Source: Paenibacillus sp. PastM-3
GTDB lineage: Bacteria > Bacillota > Bacilli > Paenibacillales > Paenibacillaceae
Assembly: GCF_029893965.1 (NCBI RefSeq)
Contig: NZ_JARXXP010000003.1
Coordinates: 310,001 to 374,000 of the forward strand
DNA: 64,000 bases
Direction of reading: 5' to 3'
This document shows positions 8,103 to 17,700 of this stretch, one piece after another. Each line of letters begins with the position of its first letter. Within the stretch, counting starts at the first letter, position 1. Below the pieces are notes generated by a model. The model searched no databases and was not told where the DNA came from. It saw only the letters and a program-made list of their open reading frames with translations. The position numbers were made by a program, and so were the translations under genes.

Positions 8103-8762
8103 ATGAAGGATAAGCCGGCACCTGCGATTTACATACAGCTGAAGAACAGGGTCACGGTGACCAAAGGCCGGGGAGTTATGCTGCGGGATGTGGCCTACCT
8201 GATTGCTGCTGCGGATATTAGGGAGCAGTTGGACTCGATTCTGCTGCTCCAGCCGGAGCAAAGCGACGGGAATCTGATCCTGATTGATCTGCTGACCATT
8301 ATCCCGCGGATTCATGAGCTTGTTCCGGGGGCCGATATCCAGCCGATCGGGGAGGGGCGGACCATTGTACAGATTGAAGGCCCGTTAGAGGCGCGCAAGC
8401 CGTCCATTGCCCTGTTTATGCTCGTCTGGCTGCTGCTGTTCTTCGGCTCGGCGCTGACCATCATGAATTTCCATGCCGATGTCAGCATGCAGGAGGTGCA
8501 TGTGAGGATTGTGGAAATGCTGACCGGTCGGCATGACGAGCATCCATATGTCTTTCAGGTAGCCTATTCGCTGGGAATCGGGTTCGGGATGGTGGTTTTT
8601 TTCAATCACCTGTTCAAGAAAAAATGGAATGAGGAGCCGACACCGCTTGAAGTGGAAATGTTCCTGTACCAAAAAAATATTGATCATTTCGTAGTACATG
8701 AGGAATACAGCAAGCTGGAGCACCGTCAAGGCCCTTCCGCGAAAAGGAGGGGAGCCCCATGA
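8103..8762 (+). CDS. spoVAA: Stage V sporulation protein AA
   Basis: A 219-residue protein with a soluble N-terminal half (YIQLKNRVTVTKGRGVMLRDVAYLIA) and two membrane helices in the C-terminal half (SIALFMLVWLLLFFGSALTIMNF and YVFQVAYSLGIGFGMVVFF), as in SpoVAA. SpoVA proteins move dipicolinate-calcium into the forespore and release it in germination; SpoVAA is an inner-membrane component. I chose ATG 8103, with GAGGAGGTG 9 nt upstream, over ATG 8097 and TTG 8085. The 3' end overlaps spoVAB by 4 nt (ATGA), showing translational coupling. Confidence 0.9.
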   Translation: MKDKPAPAIYIQLKNRVTVTKGRGVMLRDVAYLIAAADIREQLDSILLLQPEQSDGNLILIDLLTIIPRIHELVPGADIQPIGEGRTIVQIEGPLEARKPSIALFMLVWLLLFFGSALTIMNFHADVSMQEVHVRIVEMLTGRHDEHPYVFQVAYSLGIGFGMVVFFNHLFKKKWNEEPTPLEVEMFLYQKNIDHFVVHEEYSKLEHRQGPSAKRRGAP

Positions 8763-9184
8763 CGGCTCCGCTCTCCCTCGGGCTCCATCTGCTGCTGGGG
8801 GTAGCGTCCGGAATCGCCGTCGGCGGGGGGGTTATTGCCCTTTTTATCGTACTGGATATGGTTCCGCGCCTGGCCCAGCTGACTTCCTCCTACAACAAGG
8901 TGCACTGGTATGAGGGAGCGATGGTCAGCGGCTCGCTGCTGGGTACGGCGAGCGATTTCTGGAACTGGAAGATAGCGGCCGGTCCGCTGGCTGAGCTGGG
9001 AGTAGGCCTGCTTGACGGGGTTTTTGTCGGCATGCTGGCCGCTGCCCTGACGGAGGTACTGAATGTGCTACCCATTCTGGCCAAACGGCTTCATATGACG
9101 CATTATCTGTTCGGCCTGCTGATGGCAATGGTCTGCGGCAAGGTGGCAGGGTCATTGTTCGATTGGTTTGTGTACCAGCGTTAA
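8759..9184 (+). CDS. spoVAB: Stage V sporulation protein AB
   Basis: A 141-residue integral membrane protein with four hydrophobic helices (LLLGVASGIAVGGGVIALFIVLDMVPRL at the start, GVFVGMLAAALTEVLNVLPI in the third). The sequence and position fit SpoVAB, a forespore inner-membrane partner of SpoVAA. It starts inside the spoVAA stop codon. In Bacillus spoVAC, AD, AEb and AEa come next; here the next gene is spoVAF after only 68 bp. Confidence 0.9.
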   Translation: MTAPLSLGLHLLLGVASGIAVGGGVIALFIVLDMVPRLAQLTSSYNKVHWYEGAMVSGSLLGTASDFWNWKIAAGPLAELGVGLLDGVFVGMLAAALTEVLNVLPILAKRLHMTHYLFGLLMAMVCGKVAGSLFDWFVYQR

Positions 9185-9252
9185 CCCGGCTGTTGTTAGG
9201 AACAGCTTCGAAGCATCAGCGGCATTTTGAACTTTTAGGAGGTTATGGAGTA

Positions 9253-11532
9253 ATGAGGTATATACACAGCGGGGATCAGGTGGAGACTGGCCGCAAAAAA
9301 GCTTCTGCTCCCGAGCATGCGGATTTGCAGGGAGACGGTGCGGATGGGGGAGAACAGATGCACACAGAGCAGCCGGAGCATAAGGGGGAGGCAGACGGCA
9401 GTACCGATATTGGCGTAGATGCAGGGGCAACCGGCTACGGGGATCATGATCTGCAGGCCTCTGTTGGAGCCGGTACTCCGGACCAGGAGGGGGAAAAGAC
9501 AGAGGGGGAGGAGGAGCCGGAGGTTTCCGGCATATCTGATTCCGCGGAGGATGCAGGGAGTGCAGAGCAGCGCAGCAGCGGGCAGGATGACCAGAAGGAC
9601 AGCAGGCAAGAAGGCAATGAGCGGCAGGAGGCTGATGAAGGGACGGGCGGGGGTCTGAAGGGCTTTTGGTCCACCTTGTTCGGCGATGAGAGTGATCCGG
9701 AAGAATCATCCGCTACGGATGGTTCAGGCACACAGGGGGCAGAAACCTCCGGTATACAGGACTCTGGAGCTACAGGTAATCAGGATGCCGAGATATCCGG
9801 TGAGCTTGGTACAGAGCCGGAAAGCGGGAAAAAGGGCTTTTTCGCCAGACTGTTCGGCGAGGAGCCGGATGAGGAAGCTGAGGAGCCGGGAGCGGATCAA
9901 GGTAAGCAGGAGAATAACAGACCGCAGGACCGGGAGAGCAGTGAGAAGCCGCGGAAGCAGGCTGCGGAGCCGCAGGAGAAAATAGATGATCCCATTCAGG
10001 AGAAGCGGGATTTTGAGCGCTCGGACTCGCTGGAGCAGTCCATTATCTACTGGCAGGGAAATGATGACATTCCGGAACATCTGGAGGACACCAAAAAGAC
10101 GCTGACGGAGGTGCTGGGCCTCGGTTCTTCATTTGATATCGTCTTCAGGGAAATGACCTTCGGGGGACGTAAGGCGGCTCTCCTGTGCATTAGCGGCTTC
10201 GCCAAGGACACGATCATTGACGAAATTTTGAAGCGGCTGACCTATCTGACGCCTGACGAGGTATCTACCGGTGCGCTCAGCAGCTTTATGACCGAATACA
10301 TCCCCCATGTGCAGGTGGAAAAGGGCGAGCTGCTGAGCGAGAGCATTAACAAGGTGCTTTCGGGCATGAGCGTGTTCTTCATTGAGGGCGAAAAACAGGT
10401 TATCATCATGGATACCCGTGCTTATCCGGCACGCGGGCCGGATGAACCCTCGATTGAACGGGTGGTGCGGGGGGCCCGTGACGGGTTCACCGAAACGTTG
10501 CTGAGCAATGTGGCCCTGGTGCGCAGAAGGCTCCGCGACCCCGGATTGAAATATGAGATGCACCAGGTCGGCCGGCGGACACGGACGGATGTCTGTGTAG
10601 CTTATATCGACGATATCGTCGACAAGACCCAAGTGCAGGCTGTTACCGACAAAATCAAGAGCATAGACATCGATGGCATACCGCTCGCTGACAAGCAGCT
10701 GGAGGAGGCGATTGTCGGGCGAGGCTGGAATCCCTATCCGCTCGTAAGATACTCGGAACGCCCGGATACCGTAGCTTCACATCTGCTGGAAGGCCGGGTT
10801 GTGATCTTTGTGGACACCTCGCCGAGCGTTATCGTTCTGCCGACAACCTTCTTTGATCTCTGCCAGCATGCCGAGGAGAACCGCCAGACCCCGTTCATGG
10901 GAACTTATCTGCGCTGGGTCCGGTTCATCGGCGTATTCGCCTCCATGTTTCTGCTTCCGCTGTGGATGCTGTTGGTCATCCACCCGGAACTCAAGCCGCC
11001 GATGCTGGAGTTCATCGGCCCGCAGAAAATGGCGAAGATTCCGATCCTGGGCCAGTTCCTGATCGTTGAGCTGGGGGTCGACCTGCTGCGCATGGCCGCC
11101 GTGCACACGCCGACACCGCTGGGCTCGGCTATGGGTCTGATCGCCGCCATTCTGGTAGGGGACATTGCTGTACAGACCGGGCTGTTTGTCAACGAGGTCG
11201 TATTGTATATGGCGGTGGCCTCAATCGGGATGTTCGCGACTCCGAGCTATGAGCTTGGTCTGGCCAACCGGATTGTCAGGCTTGTGCTGCTGCTCGCCGT
11301 GGCTGCTTTTCAGGTACAGGGCTTTATGATCGGCTCTACGCTGCTGATCATTCTGCTGACCACGCACCGGTCCTATAACTCCTCATATTTGTGGCCGTTT
11401 ATACCATTTAATGCAAAAGCTATGGGGGCTATTCTGGTGCGTCAGCCGGTGCTCAGCTCCAAAGCAAGGCCGTCTTTCAACAAAACACGGGATAATACCA
11501 GAATGCCGCCTGTTCAGGAGAACGATAAATAG
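9253..11532 (+). CDS. spoVAF: SpoVAF / GerA-family spore membrane protein with long acidic N-terminus
   Basis: A 759-residue protein. Residues about 257-759 form a full GerA/SpoVAF domain: SDSLEQSIIYWQGNDDIPEHLEDT start, DTRAYPARGPDEPSIERVVRGARDGFTE, then four to six membrane helices (FIGVFASMFLLPLWMLLVI to GFMIGSTLLIILLTTH). SpoVAF assists ion release and germination in the spore inner membrane. Residues 1-256 are an unusual low-complexity acidic and Gln/Ser/Gly-rich region with two similar short blocks, KGFWSTLFGDE (136-146) and KGFFARLFGEE (194-204). B. subtilis SpoVAF is about 490 residues, so this extension is extra. ATG 9253 is chosen because AGGAGG lies 10 nt upstream; an in-frame GTG at 9163 would overlap spoVAB. 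lysA follows, as in Bacillus. Confidence 0.88.
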   Translation: MRYIHSGDQVETGRKKASAPEHADLQGDGADGGEQMHTEQPEHKGEADGSTDIGVDAGATGYGDHDLQASVGAGTPDQEGEKTEGEEEPEVSGISDSAEDAGSAEQRSSGQDDQKDSRQEGNERQEADEGTGGGLKGFWSTLFGDESDPEESSATDGSGTQGAETSGIQDSGATGNQDAEISGELGTEPESGKKGFFARLFGEEPDEEAEEPGADQGKQENNRPQDRESSEKPRKQAAEPQEKIDDPIQEKRDFERSDSLEQSIIYWQGNDDIPEHLEDTKKTLTEVLGLGSSFDIVFREMTFGGRKAALLCISGFAKDTIIDEILKRLTYLTPDEVSTGALSSFMTEYIPHVQVEKGELLSESINKVLSGMSVFFIEGEKQVIIMDTRAYPARGPDEPSIERVVRGARDGFTETLLSNVALVRRRLRDPGLKYEMHQVGRRTRTDVCVAYIDDIVDKTQVQAVTDKIKSIDIDGIPLADKQLEEAIVGRGWNPYPLVRYSERPDTVASHLLEGRVVIFVDTSPSVIVLPTTFFDLCQHAEENRQTPFMGTYLRWVRFIGVFASMFLLPLWMLLVIHPELKPPMLEFIGPQKMAKIPILGQFLIVELGVDLLRMAAVHTPTPLGSAMGLIAAILVGDIAVQTGLFVNEVVLYMAVASIGMFATPSYELGLANRIVRLVLLLAVAAFQVQGFMIGSTLLIILLTTHRSYNSSYLWPFIPFNAKAMGAILVRQPVLSSKARPSFNKTRDNTRMPPVQENDK

Positions 11533-11593
11533 GCATACAAAAAATACAAATCAACTGCAAATTAGTCCATTCTATGACGTTCCCTCTGTCTGT

Positions 11594-11599
11594 TATACT
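11594..11599 (+). promoter_or_regulatory. Candidate extended -10 promoter before lysA
   Basis: TGTTATACT (11591-11599) is an extended -10 hexamer in the 198-bp gap between spoVAF and lysA. No good -35 is seen. The gap shows no lysine riboswitch blocks and no T-box. Confidence 0.35.
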
Positions 11600-11730
11600 G
11601 AATACACTAAATAGCCCCTGTGAAGTCCGGGTTAGAGCCTGGAGCCTGTTTTTGGAACACCGGGGATTAAATTTCATACAATAGACAGGGTGGAATCAAA
11701 AAGGTTCCACGGAAATTGGAGGACTGGACA

Positions 11731-13065
11731 ATGTTTTTACACGGGACGAGCCGGATTAATGATGCCGGACATCTGGAAATCGGCGGATGTGATGTGACCG
11801 AACTCAAGGCGGAATATGGTACCCCGCTATATATAATGGACGAGCAATTAATCCGCCAGCGCTGCCGCGAGTATATGGATGCCTTCAGAGCGTCCGGATT
11901 GGGGTTCCAGGTTGCGTATGCCAGTAAGGCGTTCTCTATCATGGCTATGTGCCGCCTTGTTGACGAAGAGGGGCTGTCGCTGGACGTAGTATCGGACGGG
12001 GAGCTGTACACGGCACTCCAGGCCGGATTCCCGGCTGAACGTATTCATTTCCACGGAAACAACAAGACGCCGGATGAGATTGAAATGGCGATTGAAGCGG
12101 GCATCGGCTGCTTTGTAGTTGATAATCTCGTGGAACTAAGCCTTTTGCAGGCCATTGCGGCCAGCAAGGAAGTAACCGTGAATGTGCTGCTGCGCGTAAC
12201 CCCAGGCGTTGAAGCTCATGCTCACCATGCCTATGCTTCGACCGGCCAGACCGATTCCAAGTTCGGCTTTGACATCGGTAACGGCTCTGCCTATGCTGCT
12301 GTGCAGCAGGCTTCGGACAAAGCCAATCTGCAGCTGCTTGGCGTTCATTCGCATATCGGCTCACAGATTTTTGAAACCGAGGGCTTCCAGCTGGCTGTAG
12401 AACGGATCGCTGATTTCACCCGCAAGGTGAAGGAAGAGCTGAACATTGATTTCCCTGTCGTCAACCTTGGCGGAGGCTTCGGCATCCGTTATGTAGACGG
12501 TGATACACCGCTTCTGGTATCGGAATATGTAGCAGCCATTACAGATGCTGTGAAGACACATTTCGCCGGAATCGGCAGCTCGCTGCCGCAGATCTGGGTA
12601 GAGCCGGGCCGCAGCATCGTAGGTGATGCCGGAACTACGCTGTACACAGTGGGCACGAACAAGGAGATTCCCGGTGTGCGCAAATATGTGGCCGTTGACG
12701 GCGGCATGACAGACAATCCGCGTCCGGCGCTCTATGAATCCAAATATGAGGCGCTCCTGGCTAACCGGGCTACCGAAGCGAACGAAGAAACAGTCTCCAT
12801 CGCCGGCAAATGCTGCGAAAGCGGCGACATGCTGATCTGGGATGTTGAGCTTCCTGCTGTTAAAAGCGGGGATTTGCTCGCGGTTGCCTGCACCGGCGCT
12901 TACAACTATTCGATGGCCAGCAATTACAACCGGATCCGCCGTCCGGCCGTGGTCTTCGTACAGAATGGCCAGAGCGATCTGGTTGTGCGCCGTGAGAGTC
13001 ATGGTGACATCGTTGTCAACGATATTGTACCTGAACGCATTGCCAAGAAGGCTGTAACGAAGTAA
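11731..13065 (+). CDS. lysA: Diaminopimelate decarboxylase
   Basis: A 444-residue PLP enzyme of the alanine-racemase-like fold III family. It makes L-lysine from meso-diaminopimelate, the last step of lysine synthesis. The Schiff-base Lys66 is in VAYASKAF. HSHIGSQI, the glycine-rich NLGGGFGI, EPGRSIVGDAG and the active-site CCESGD (Cys from the partner subunit) are all visible. ATG 11731 has GGAGG 8 nt upstream; a TTG at 11716 is less likely. A terminator follows 43 bp after the stop. Confidence 0.96.
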   Translation: MFLHGTSRINDAGHLEIGGCDVTELKAEYGTPLYIMDEQLIRQRCREYMDAFRASGLGFQVAYASKAFSIMAMCRLVDEEGLSLDVVSDGELYTALQAGFPAERIHFHGNNKTPDEIEMAIEAGIGCFVVDNLVELSLLQAIAASKEVTVNVLLRVTPGVEAHAHHAYASTGQTDSKFGFDIGNGSAYAAVQQASDKANLQLLGVHSHIGSQIFETEGFQLAVERIADFTRKVKEELNIDFPVVNLGGGFGIRYVDGDTPLLVSEYVAAITDAVKTHFAGIGSSLPQIWVEPGRSIVGDAGTTLYTVGTNKEIPGVRKYVAVDGGMTDNPRPALYESKYEALLANRATEANEETVSIAGKCCESGDMLIWDVELPAVKSGDLLAVACTGAYNYSMASNYNRIRRPAVVFVQNGQSDLVVRRESHGDIVVNDIVPERIAKKAVTK

Positions 13066-13107
13066 GTTTCGGGGCTACGGCAGCAGCCCTTCCGGCTGAG
13101 CGCGTTT

Positions 13108-13145
13108 GCAAAGCAAGCGGGAACCCTCCCGCTTGCTTTGCTTTG
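13108..13145 (+). terminator. Intrinsic terminator after lysA
   Basis: A 15-bp perfect stem GCAAAGCAAGCGGGA/TCCCGCTTGCTTTGC with a 4-nt loop is followed by TTTGT. Confidence 0.88.
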
Positions 13146-13212
13146 TGCGCAGTTTCATAGTAAACTAATAAACGTGTTCTACATCTGAACTTTTGAAAGG
13201 GGTCATTTACAT

Positions 13213-13644
13213 ATGGCAAAGCAAGCGAAAATTACACTCGAAAACGGCGGCGTAGTGCTGATCGATCTGTTTGAAAACGATGCTCCTAATACTGTGGCAA
13301 ACTTCGAGAAGCTGGCTAACGACGGCTTCTACAACGGTCTGGTATTCCACCGCGTTATCCCTGGTTTCGTGGCTCAGGGCGGTTGTCCTAACGGTACCGG
13401 TACAGGCGGTCCCGGATACACAATTAACTGCGAGATCAACCCTAACAAGCATGAGCGCGGAACACTGGCTATGGCGCATGCAGGCAGAAACACTGGCGGA
13501 AGCCAGTTCTACATCTGCTACGCACCGCAGCCGCACCTTGACGGAGTACACACTGTATTCGGTAAAGTTGTACAAGGCATGGAGCTTGTTGACAGCTTCC
13601 AGGGACGCGACAAAATGACTTCGGTCGAAATTATCGAAGCTTAA
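13213..13644 (+). CDS. ppiB: Cyclophilin-type peptidyl-prolyl cis-trans isomerase
   Basis: A 143-residue cytoplasmic cyclophilin that speeds proline isomerisation during folding. Core motifs are [18 protein letters not shown] (catalytic Arg), [28 protein letters not shown] and [11 protein letters not shown]. Length equals B. subtilis PpiB, and its position after lysA is also conserved. GAAAGGGG precedes the ATG. It is monocistronic between two strong terminators. Confidence 0.96.
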   Translation: MAKQAKITLENGGVVLIDLFENDAPNTVANFEKLANDGFYNGLVFHRVIPGFVAQGGCPNGTGTGGPGYTINCEINPNKHERGTLAMAHAGRNTGGSQFYICYAPQPHLDGVHTVFGKVVQGMELVDSFQGRDKMTSVEIIEA

Positions 13645-13685
13645 TCCTTCCGGTTCAGGGGCAAATGCCCTTTTCGGATGATGGA

Positions 13686-13726
13686 ACAGCACCGCACTGG
13701 TTTTTCCAGGGCGGTGCTGTTTTTTT
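13686..13726 (+). terminator. Intrinsic terminator after ppiB
   Basis: A 10-bp perfect stem ACAGCACCGC/GCGGTGCTGT is followed by seven T residues. Confidence 0.9.
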
Positions 13727-13738
13727 GTACAACCGTGT

Positions 13739-14494
13739 TTATATATTTCTGCTCCGGGAAGCATTCCGGTTTCTGATCATCTCCGGCAGCTTGAAGAAAA
13801 TCAGGAACATTATGAGGAAAATGACGAAAGCAAATGCTTCCTCCACCAGCAGATAATATGGATAAGGGCCAAAGTAGTCGAGAACGGAGAAGGTGCCGGG
13901 CTTATGAGCCAAAAACATGTAATTGGCTCCAAGCAGCTTATCGAGCGCAAAAACAATGACGGCGATCAGGTTAAGGCACAGCATGGTGAACAGCAGCGAC
14001 CGCCAGGTCGGCCGGAATCCGTAAGCCCAGGTCATGAACAGGGAGGACAGCACAATTGCCGCGTGAGCCGAAAAAAACAGCAGGAAGCGGATATGAGGAA
14101 AAGGATAGACCAGATTAGGCGTCAGGAGAGCGATGCAGGCCCCGCCGATCCCGGCAAAATACAGAAAAGAGTAGAGCAGCCGGCTGCGGGTTAGCAGCAT
14201 AACCGCCGACAGCAGCAATGTAATTCCGCACAGCTCCAGCGGCAGGGAATGGCGGCTGCTCCAGATGCCGTGGGACAGATACCATGCATGCAGCCCGCCT
14301 TCTGAAGCCAGCAGTACGATAATCAGCAGCCAGCGGACCTGGTTCCGCAGAAGCGGGCGGGTATGCAGTGCAGACCTTGCGGCGAACAGCAGCAGGCAAA
14401 GTGCAGCGGCGCAAGCCAGGGCCAGGAAATGCGGAGCCGTGAACATAATGAAATCGCTCTCGTGTTTTCGGCCAAAAAAGGTAGTCAGATCCAC
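13739..14494 (-). CDS. YwaF-like (TIGR02206-type) integral membrane protein
   Basis: A 251-residue protein with about seven membrane helices. The N-terminal FTAPHFLAL and the later HSLPLELCGI and GTFSVLDYFGPYPYYLLVEE blocks match the TIGR02206/YwaF family, whose function is unknown. A GTG start at 14494 with AAGGGAG upstream is preferred over a TTG at 14530 that has no binding site. It is a lone gene transcribed toward ppiB. It is an integral membrane protein by sequence; no substrate can be proposed. Confidence 0.78.
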   Translation of the reverse strand: MDLTTFFGRKHESDFIMFTAPHFLALACAAALCLLLFAARSALHTRPLLRNQVRWLLIIVLLASEGGLHAWYLSHGIWSSRHSLPLELCGITLLLSAVMLLTRSRLLYSFLYFAGIGGACIALLTPNLVYPFPHIRFLLFFSAHAAIVLSSLFMTWAYGFRPTWRSLLFTMLCLNLIAVIVFALDKLLGANYMFLAHKPGTFSVLDYFGPYPYYLLVEEAFAFVIFLIMFLIFFKLPEMIRNRNASRSRNI

Positions 14495-14643
14495 AAATTT
14501 CGCTCCCTTGTTATAAAGCTTGCTCTTCAAAAAATAAATATTCCTGTTTTAAACATTTTTTGATTCTAAGCTTCTATACTTAGGTGATATAAGTATATAA
14601 CGCTCAAGCTGACCAGAAAAGGAAGGAATTCTGCTTGTTTACA

Positions 14644-14725
14644 TAAGATGGACGGTTTTTGACCGATATACATAACTGGCCTTGGGGCGGAGTGTGCCAT
14701 TACCAGCGGATTCGGCGCCATCTTA
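14644..14725 (+). ncRNA. Structured leader RNA of unknown class before the LPXTG adhesin
   Basis: TAAGATGG (14644-14651) and CCATCTTA (14718-14725) form a perfect 8-bp stem enclosing about 66 nt. Inside are a small hairpin CGGT/ACCG (14653-14665) and a longer arm closed by CTGG/CCAG (14676-14706). The arrangement suggests a multi-branched RNA 56 nt before the adhesin start. It does not contain c-di-GMP-I, c-di-GMP-II or other riboswitch blocks that I recognise. Confidence 0.4.
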
Positions 14726-14780
14726 AACAGAAGCCTTGGTGAGAGCTGAAATGAATTTTAGGAATGGGGGATACCGGGGA

Positions 14781-17700
14781 ATGACAAAAAAGAGGTTCAG
14801 TCTGGCTATTGCGGTTCTAATGCTGTTTGTGCAATATGCTTATGGAATCGGGTTTATTACACAGGCTAAGGCAGAAGCGATCGAACATGAAACGGACATC
14901 ATTACCAGTGTGTCCATGGCCGTTTACGGACCTGACGGAAGCACCGTTACGGACAGCGTCTATGATGTGAACTCGAATGTAACGCTGGACTATACGTGGG
15001 CGCTTCCCGACGGACACAGCTACAGCGCCGGAGACACCTTTACCTTCAAGCTGCCTGAACAGTTCCAGCTGTACAATGACATCAGCGGAACACTTGTCTC
15101 TGATGACGGGCAGGCGGGCGATTTTACTGTCAGCCAAGCAACACATGAAGTAGCGATGACCTTCAGCAGTTACATTGAGAATCATGGCAATGTGCACGGA
15201 ACGCTGCGGGTGAACACCAAGTTTGACCGCACCAAGGTCAGCGGAAGCACGACCGAGCAGATTATATTCCCGGTTAACGGAGGCGTTCAGACCATAACGG
15301 TTACGTTCAAGCCTGAGGTTGGCTCAACGATTGCCAAGACAGGCACCGCCAGCGGCTTCAATGCCGACAAGATTGACTGGACAGTTGATGTGAATAAAAG
15401 ACTGGAGCCGGTAACCAATGCCTTGCTAACCGACCCGATCCCGGCCGGCCTGTCGCTGGACAGCACTGCGACGCTGGCCGTATACCAGCTGAATGTGCAG
15501 CTTGACGGTACCGTGCAGCAGGGTGCACTGGTGGACGGCAGCAAGTATGCTGCCGATGTTGCCGGCGGTGTGCTTACAGTACATTTTACCGACCCTGTTA
15601 TTAACGGAGCTTACCGCATTATCTATACTACGGGAGTTACCGGTGATGAGGCAAGCTATACGAATACCGCCACCTTTACAGGAGACGGACGTGATCCTGC
15701 CAGTGCCTCGGCGACAGTTAACGTGGAGCGCGGCGGCAGCCTTAAGAAGCAGGCGATCCATTATGACTGGGGCATTCAGGTCATTACCTGGGCCATCGAG
15801 TACAACTACAACCTGAAGAGCATCCCGCAGCAGAGCGCTGTACTCAGGGATTTGTTCGATGATACCCAGCAGCTTGTGCCCGGTTCGCTTAAAGTGTATC
15901 CGGTGACGCTGGATTCTTCAGGAAAAGCGACCAAGGGGATCGCGTTAACCGAGAATACAGATTACACAGTAACTGCCATTGCAGGAGTGGAGAACAAGCA
16001 GGGCTTCAAACTGCAATTCAATGACAGCATCCATTCCGCATACCGGATTGAATACAAAACCGAAGCGGTTGGGCGGGTATTCAAGGACCATACCGTTACG
16101 AATACCGTTTCAGACAGCACTTACAGCCAATCGGCAACGCAGCTTGTAAGGCCTATTATTATATACAAAACATTCTCCGGGGCAAATTATGCAGAACATA
16201 CCGCGAACTGGAAAATTACACTGAACGGCGATAACCATCCGATGAAGGAGGTTGTGGTCACAGACCTATTCCCTCAGGGCGGTCAAAAGCTGATTCCGGA
16301 AACAATCGTGGTACGGAACAGCAGCAATACAGTGCTTGACCAATCGACATATACGCTGGAATACGCTGAACCGGTATTACCGAATGCCGGCTTCAAATTG
16401 AAGTTCAAAAATCCGATTACAGGTTCCTACACCATCAGCTATACTACGTATTTCAGCAATGACTGGCTGAACGGGAACACCGATGATTTTATTAACACCG
16501 CCAAGATTGATTGGACCGATATTGAAGGTGTTAAGCAGAGTACAAGTGCAGAAGGTAAGTTCATTCCCCGCAGTGAGTGGAAGAACAACGGCTTCAAAAC
16601 CGGAGTGTACAATGCTTCCAGCAAGGAGCTGACCTGGACGGTAGGCGTCAACTACACCGCCAAAGAGGTAAAGCTTCCTGTTGTATCTGATTTGCTGACC
16701 GCCGGACAGAGACTGGTTCCGGATTCACTGAAGGTGTATAAGCTGAAGGTGGATGCCAAGGGAGATTATACGCTGGGGACCGAACTGGGCAGCAGCGCGT
16801 ATTCCTACTACGCAGGTAATGATGGCAGGCTTAGAATCGTGTTCGCTAACAGCATCAGCGAAGCGTATGCGGTTGTCTTTAAGACCACTCTGGCAGGCCA
16901 GCTTATCGGCAGCGCTGTAGTCAATACGGCGAATCTGCTGGACGGTGAGAAAAAGGTATCCAAGGATCTGACCGCATCGGTATCGATTCCGCACGGCGGA
17001 GAATATGTCCTGAAGAGCGGGCTGCAGAACGGGGAAAAGATCGACTGGACCCTTGCGGTGAACCGCAGCCAGTCTCATGTTAAAGATGCCAAGATTATTG
17101 ATACGCCAAGTATCAATCAGATTTTACTGCCGGATTCTTTCCGTCTCTATGAAGGAACAGCTGCTGCAAACGGTGATATTACGAAGAGCAGCACGGAATT
17201 GGTAAAAGGTGTGGACTACACCCTGCAGGTACTGGCCGATGACGATGGCAGACAGAGCTTTGAATTAAGCTTTGCCCGTGACATCGACAGGGCTTATATC
17301 CTGGAGTACCAGTCGCTGATTGCAGCGAAGACAGGCGATAAGCTGACCAACACCGCGAAATTTACCGGAAATAATGTTGTTAATGTTGAAAAGAATACAA
17401 CGACAGAGGTCATTGTCGGTGTATCCAGCGGCTCGGGCACAGGCAGCGGGGAGCGGGGAACACTGACCGTCAGCAAGCTGGATGCCCAGAACACCGGGAA
17501 GGTGCTGGCAGGCGCGACCTTTGAGCTGTACCGTCTGAACGGGACTGAGCGCGTACTAATTAACACTCGCACGACAGATGCGGCAGGCAGCGCTGTGTTC
17601 AACAATATCTGGCTGGGCAGCTATATTCTGATTGAGACAGCGGCGCCGAGCGGGTATGTGCTGGATACAAGAGAATATCCGGTGACCATAAGCTCGGTGG

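Noticed and set aside
9163..9252. A longer SpoVAF start overlapping spoVAB
   Set aside because: AGGAGG lies before ATG 9253; the upstream residues overlap the end of spoVAB in another frame.
11533..11730. A lysine riboswitch or T-box before lysA
   Set aside because: No conserved L-box blocks or AGGGTGGTACC motif are visible, only a candidate -10.
14586..14780. A possible c-di-GMP-I riboswitch before the LPXTG adhesin
   Set aside because: The hallmark GACGCAAAGC block and the GNRA tetraloop arm are absent, so only an unknown structured leader is claimed.
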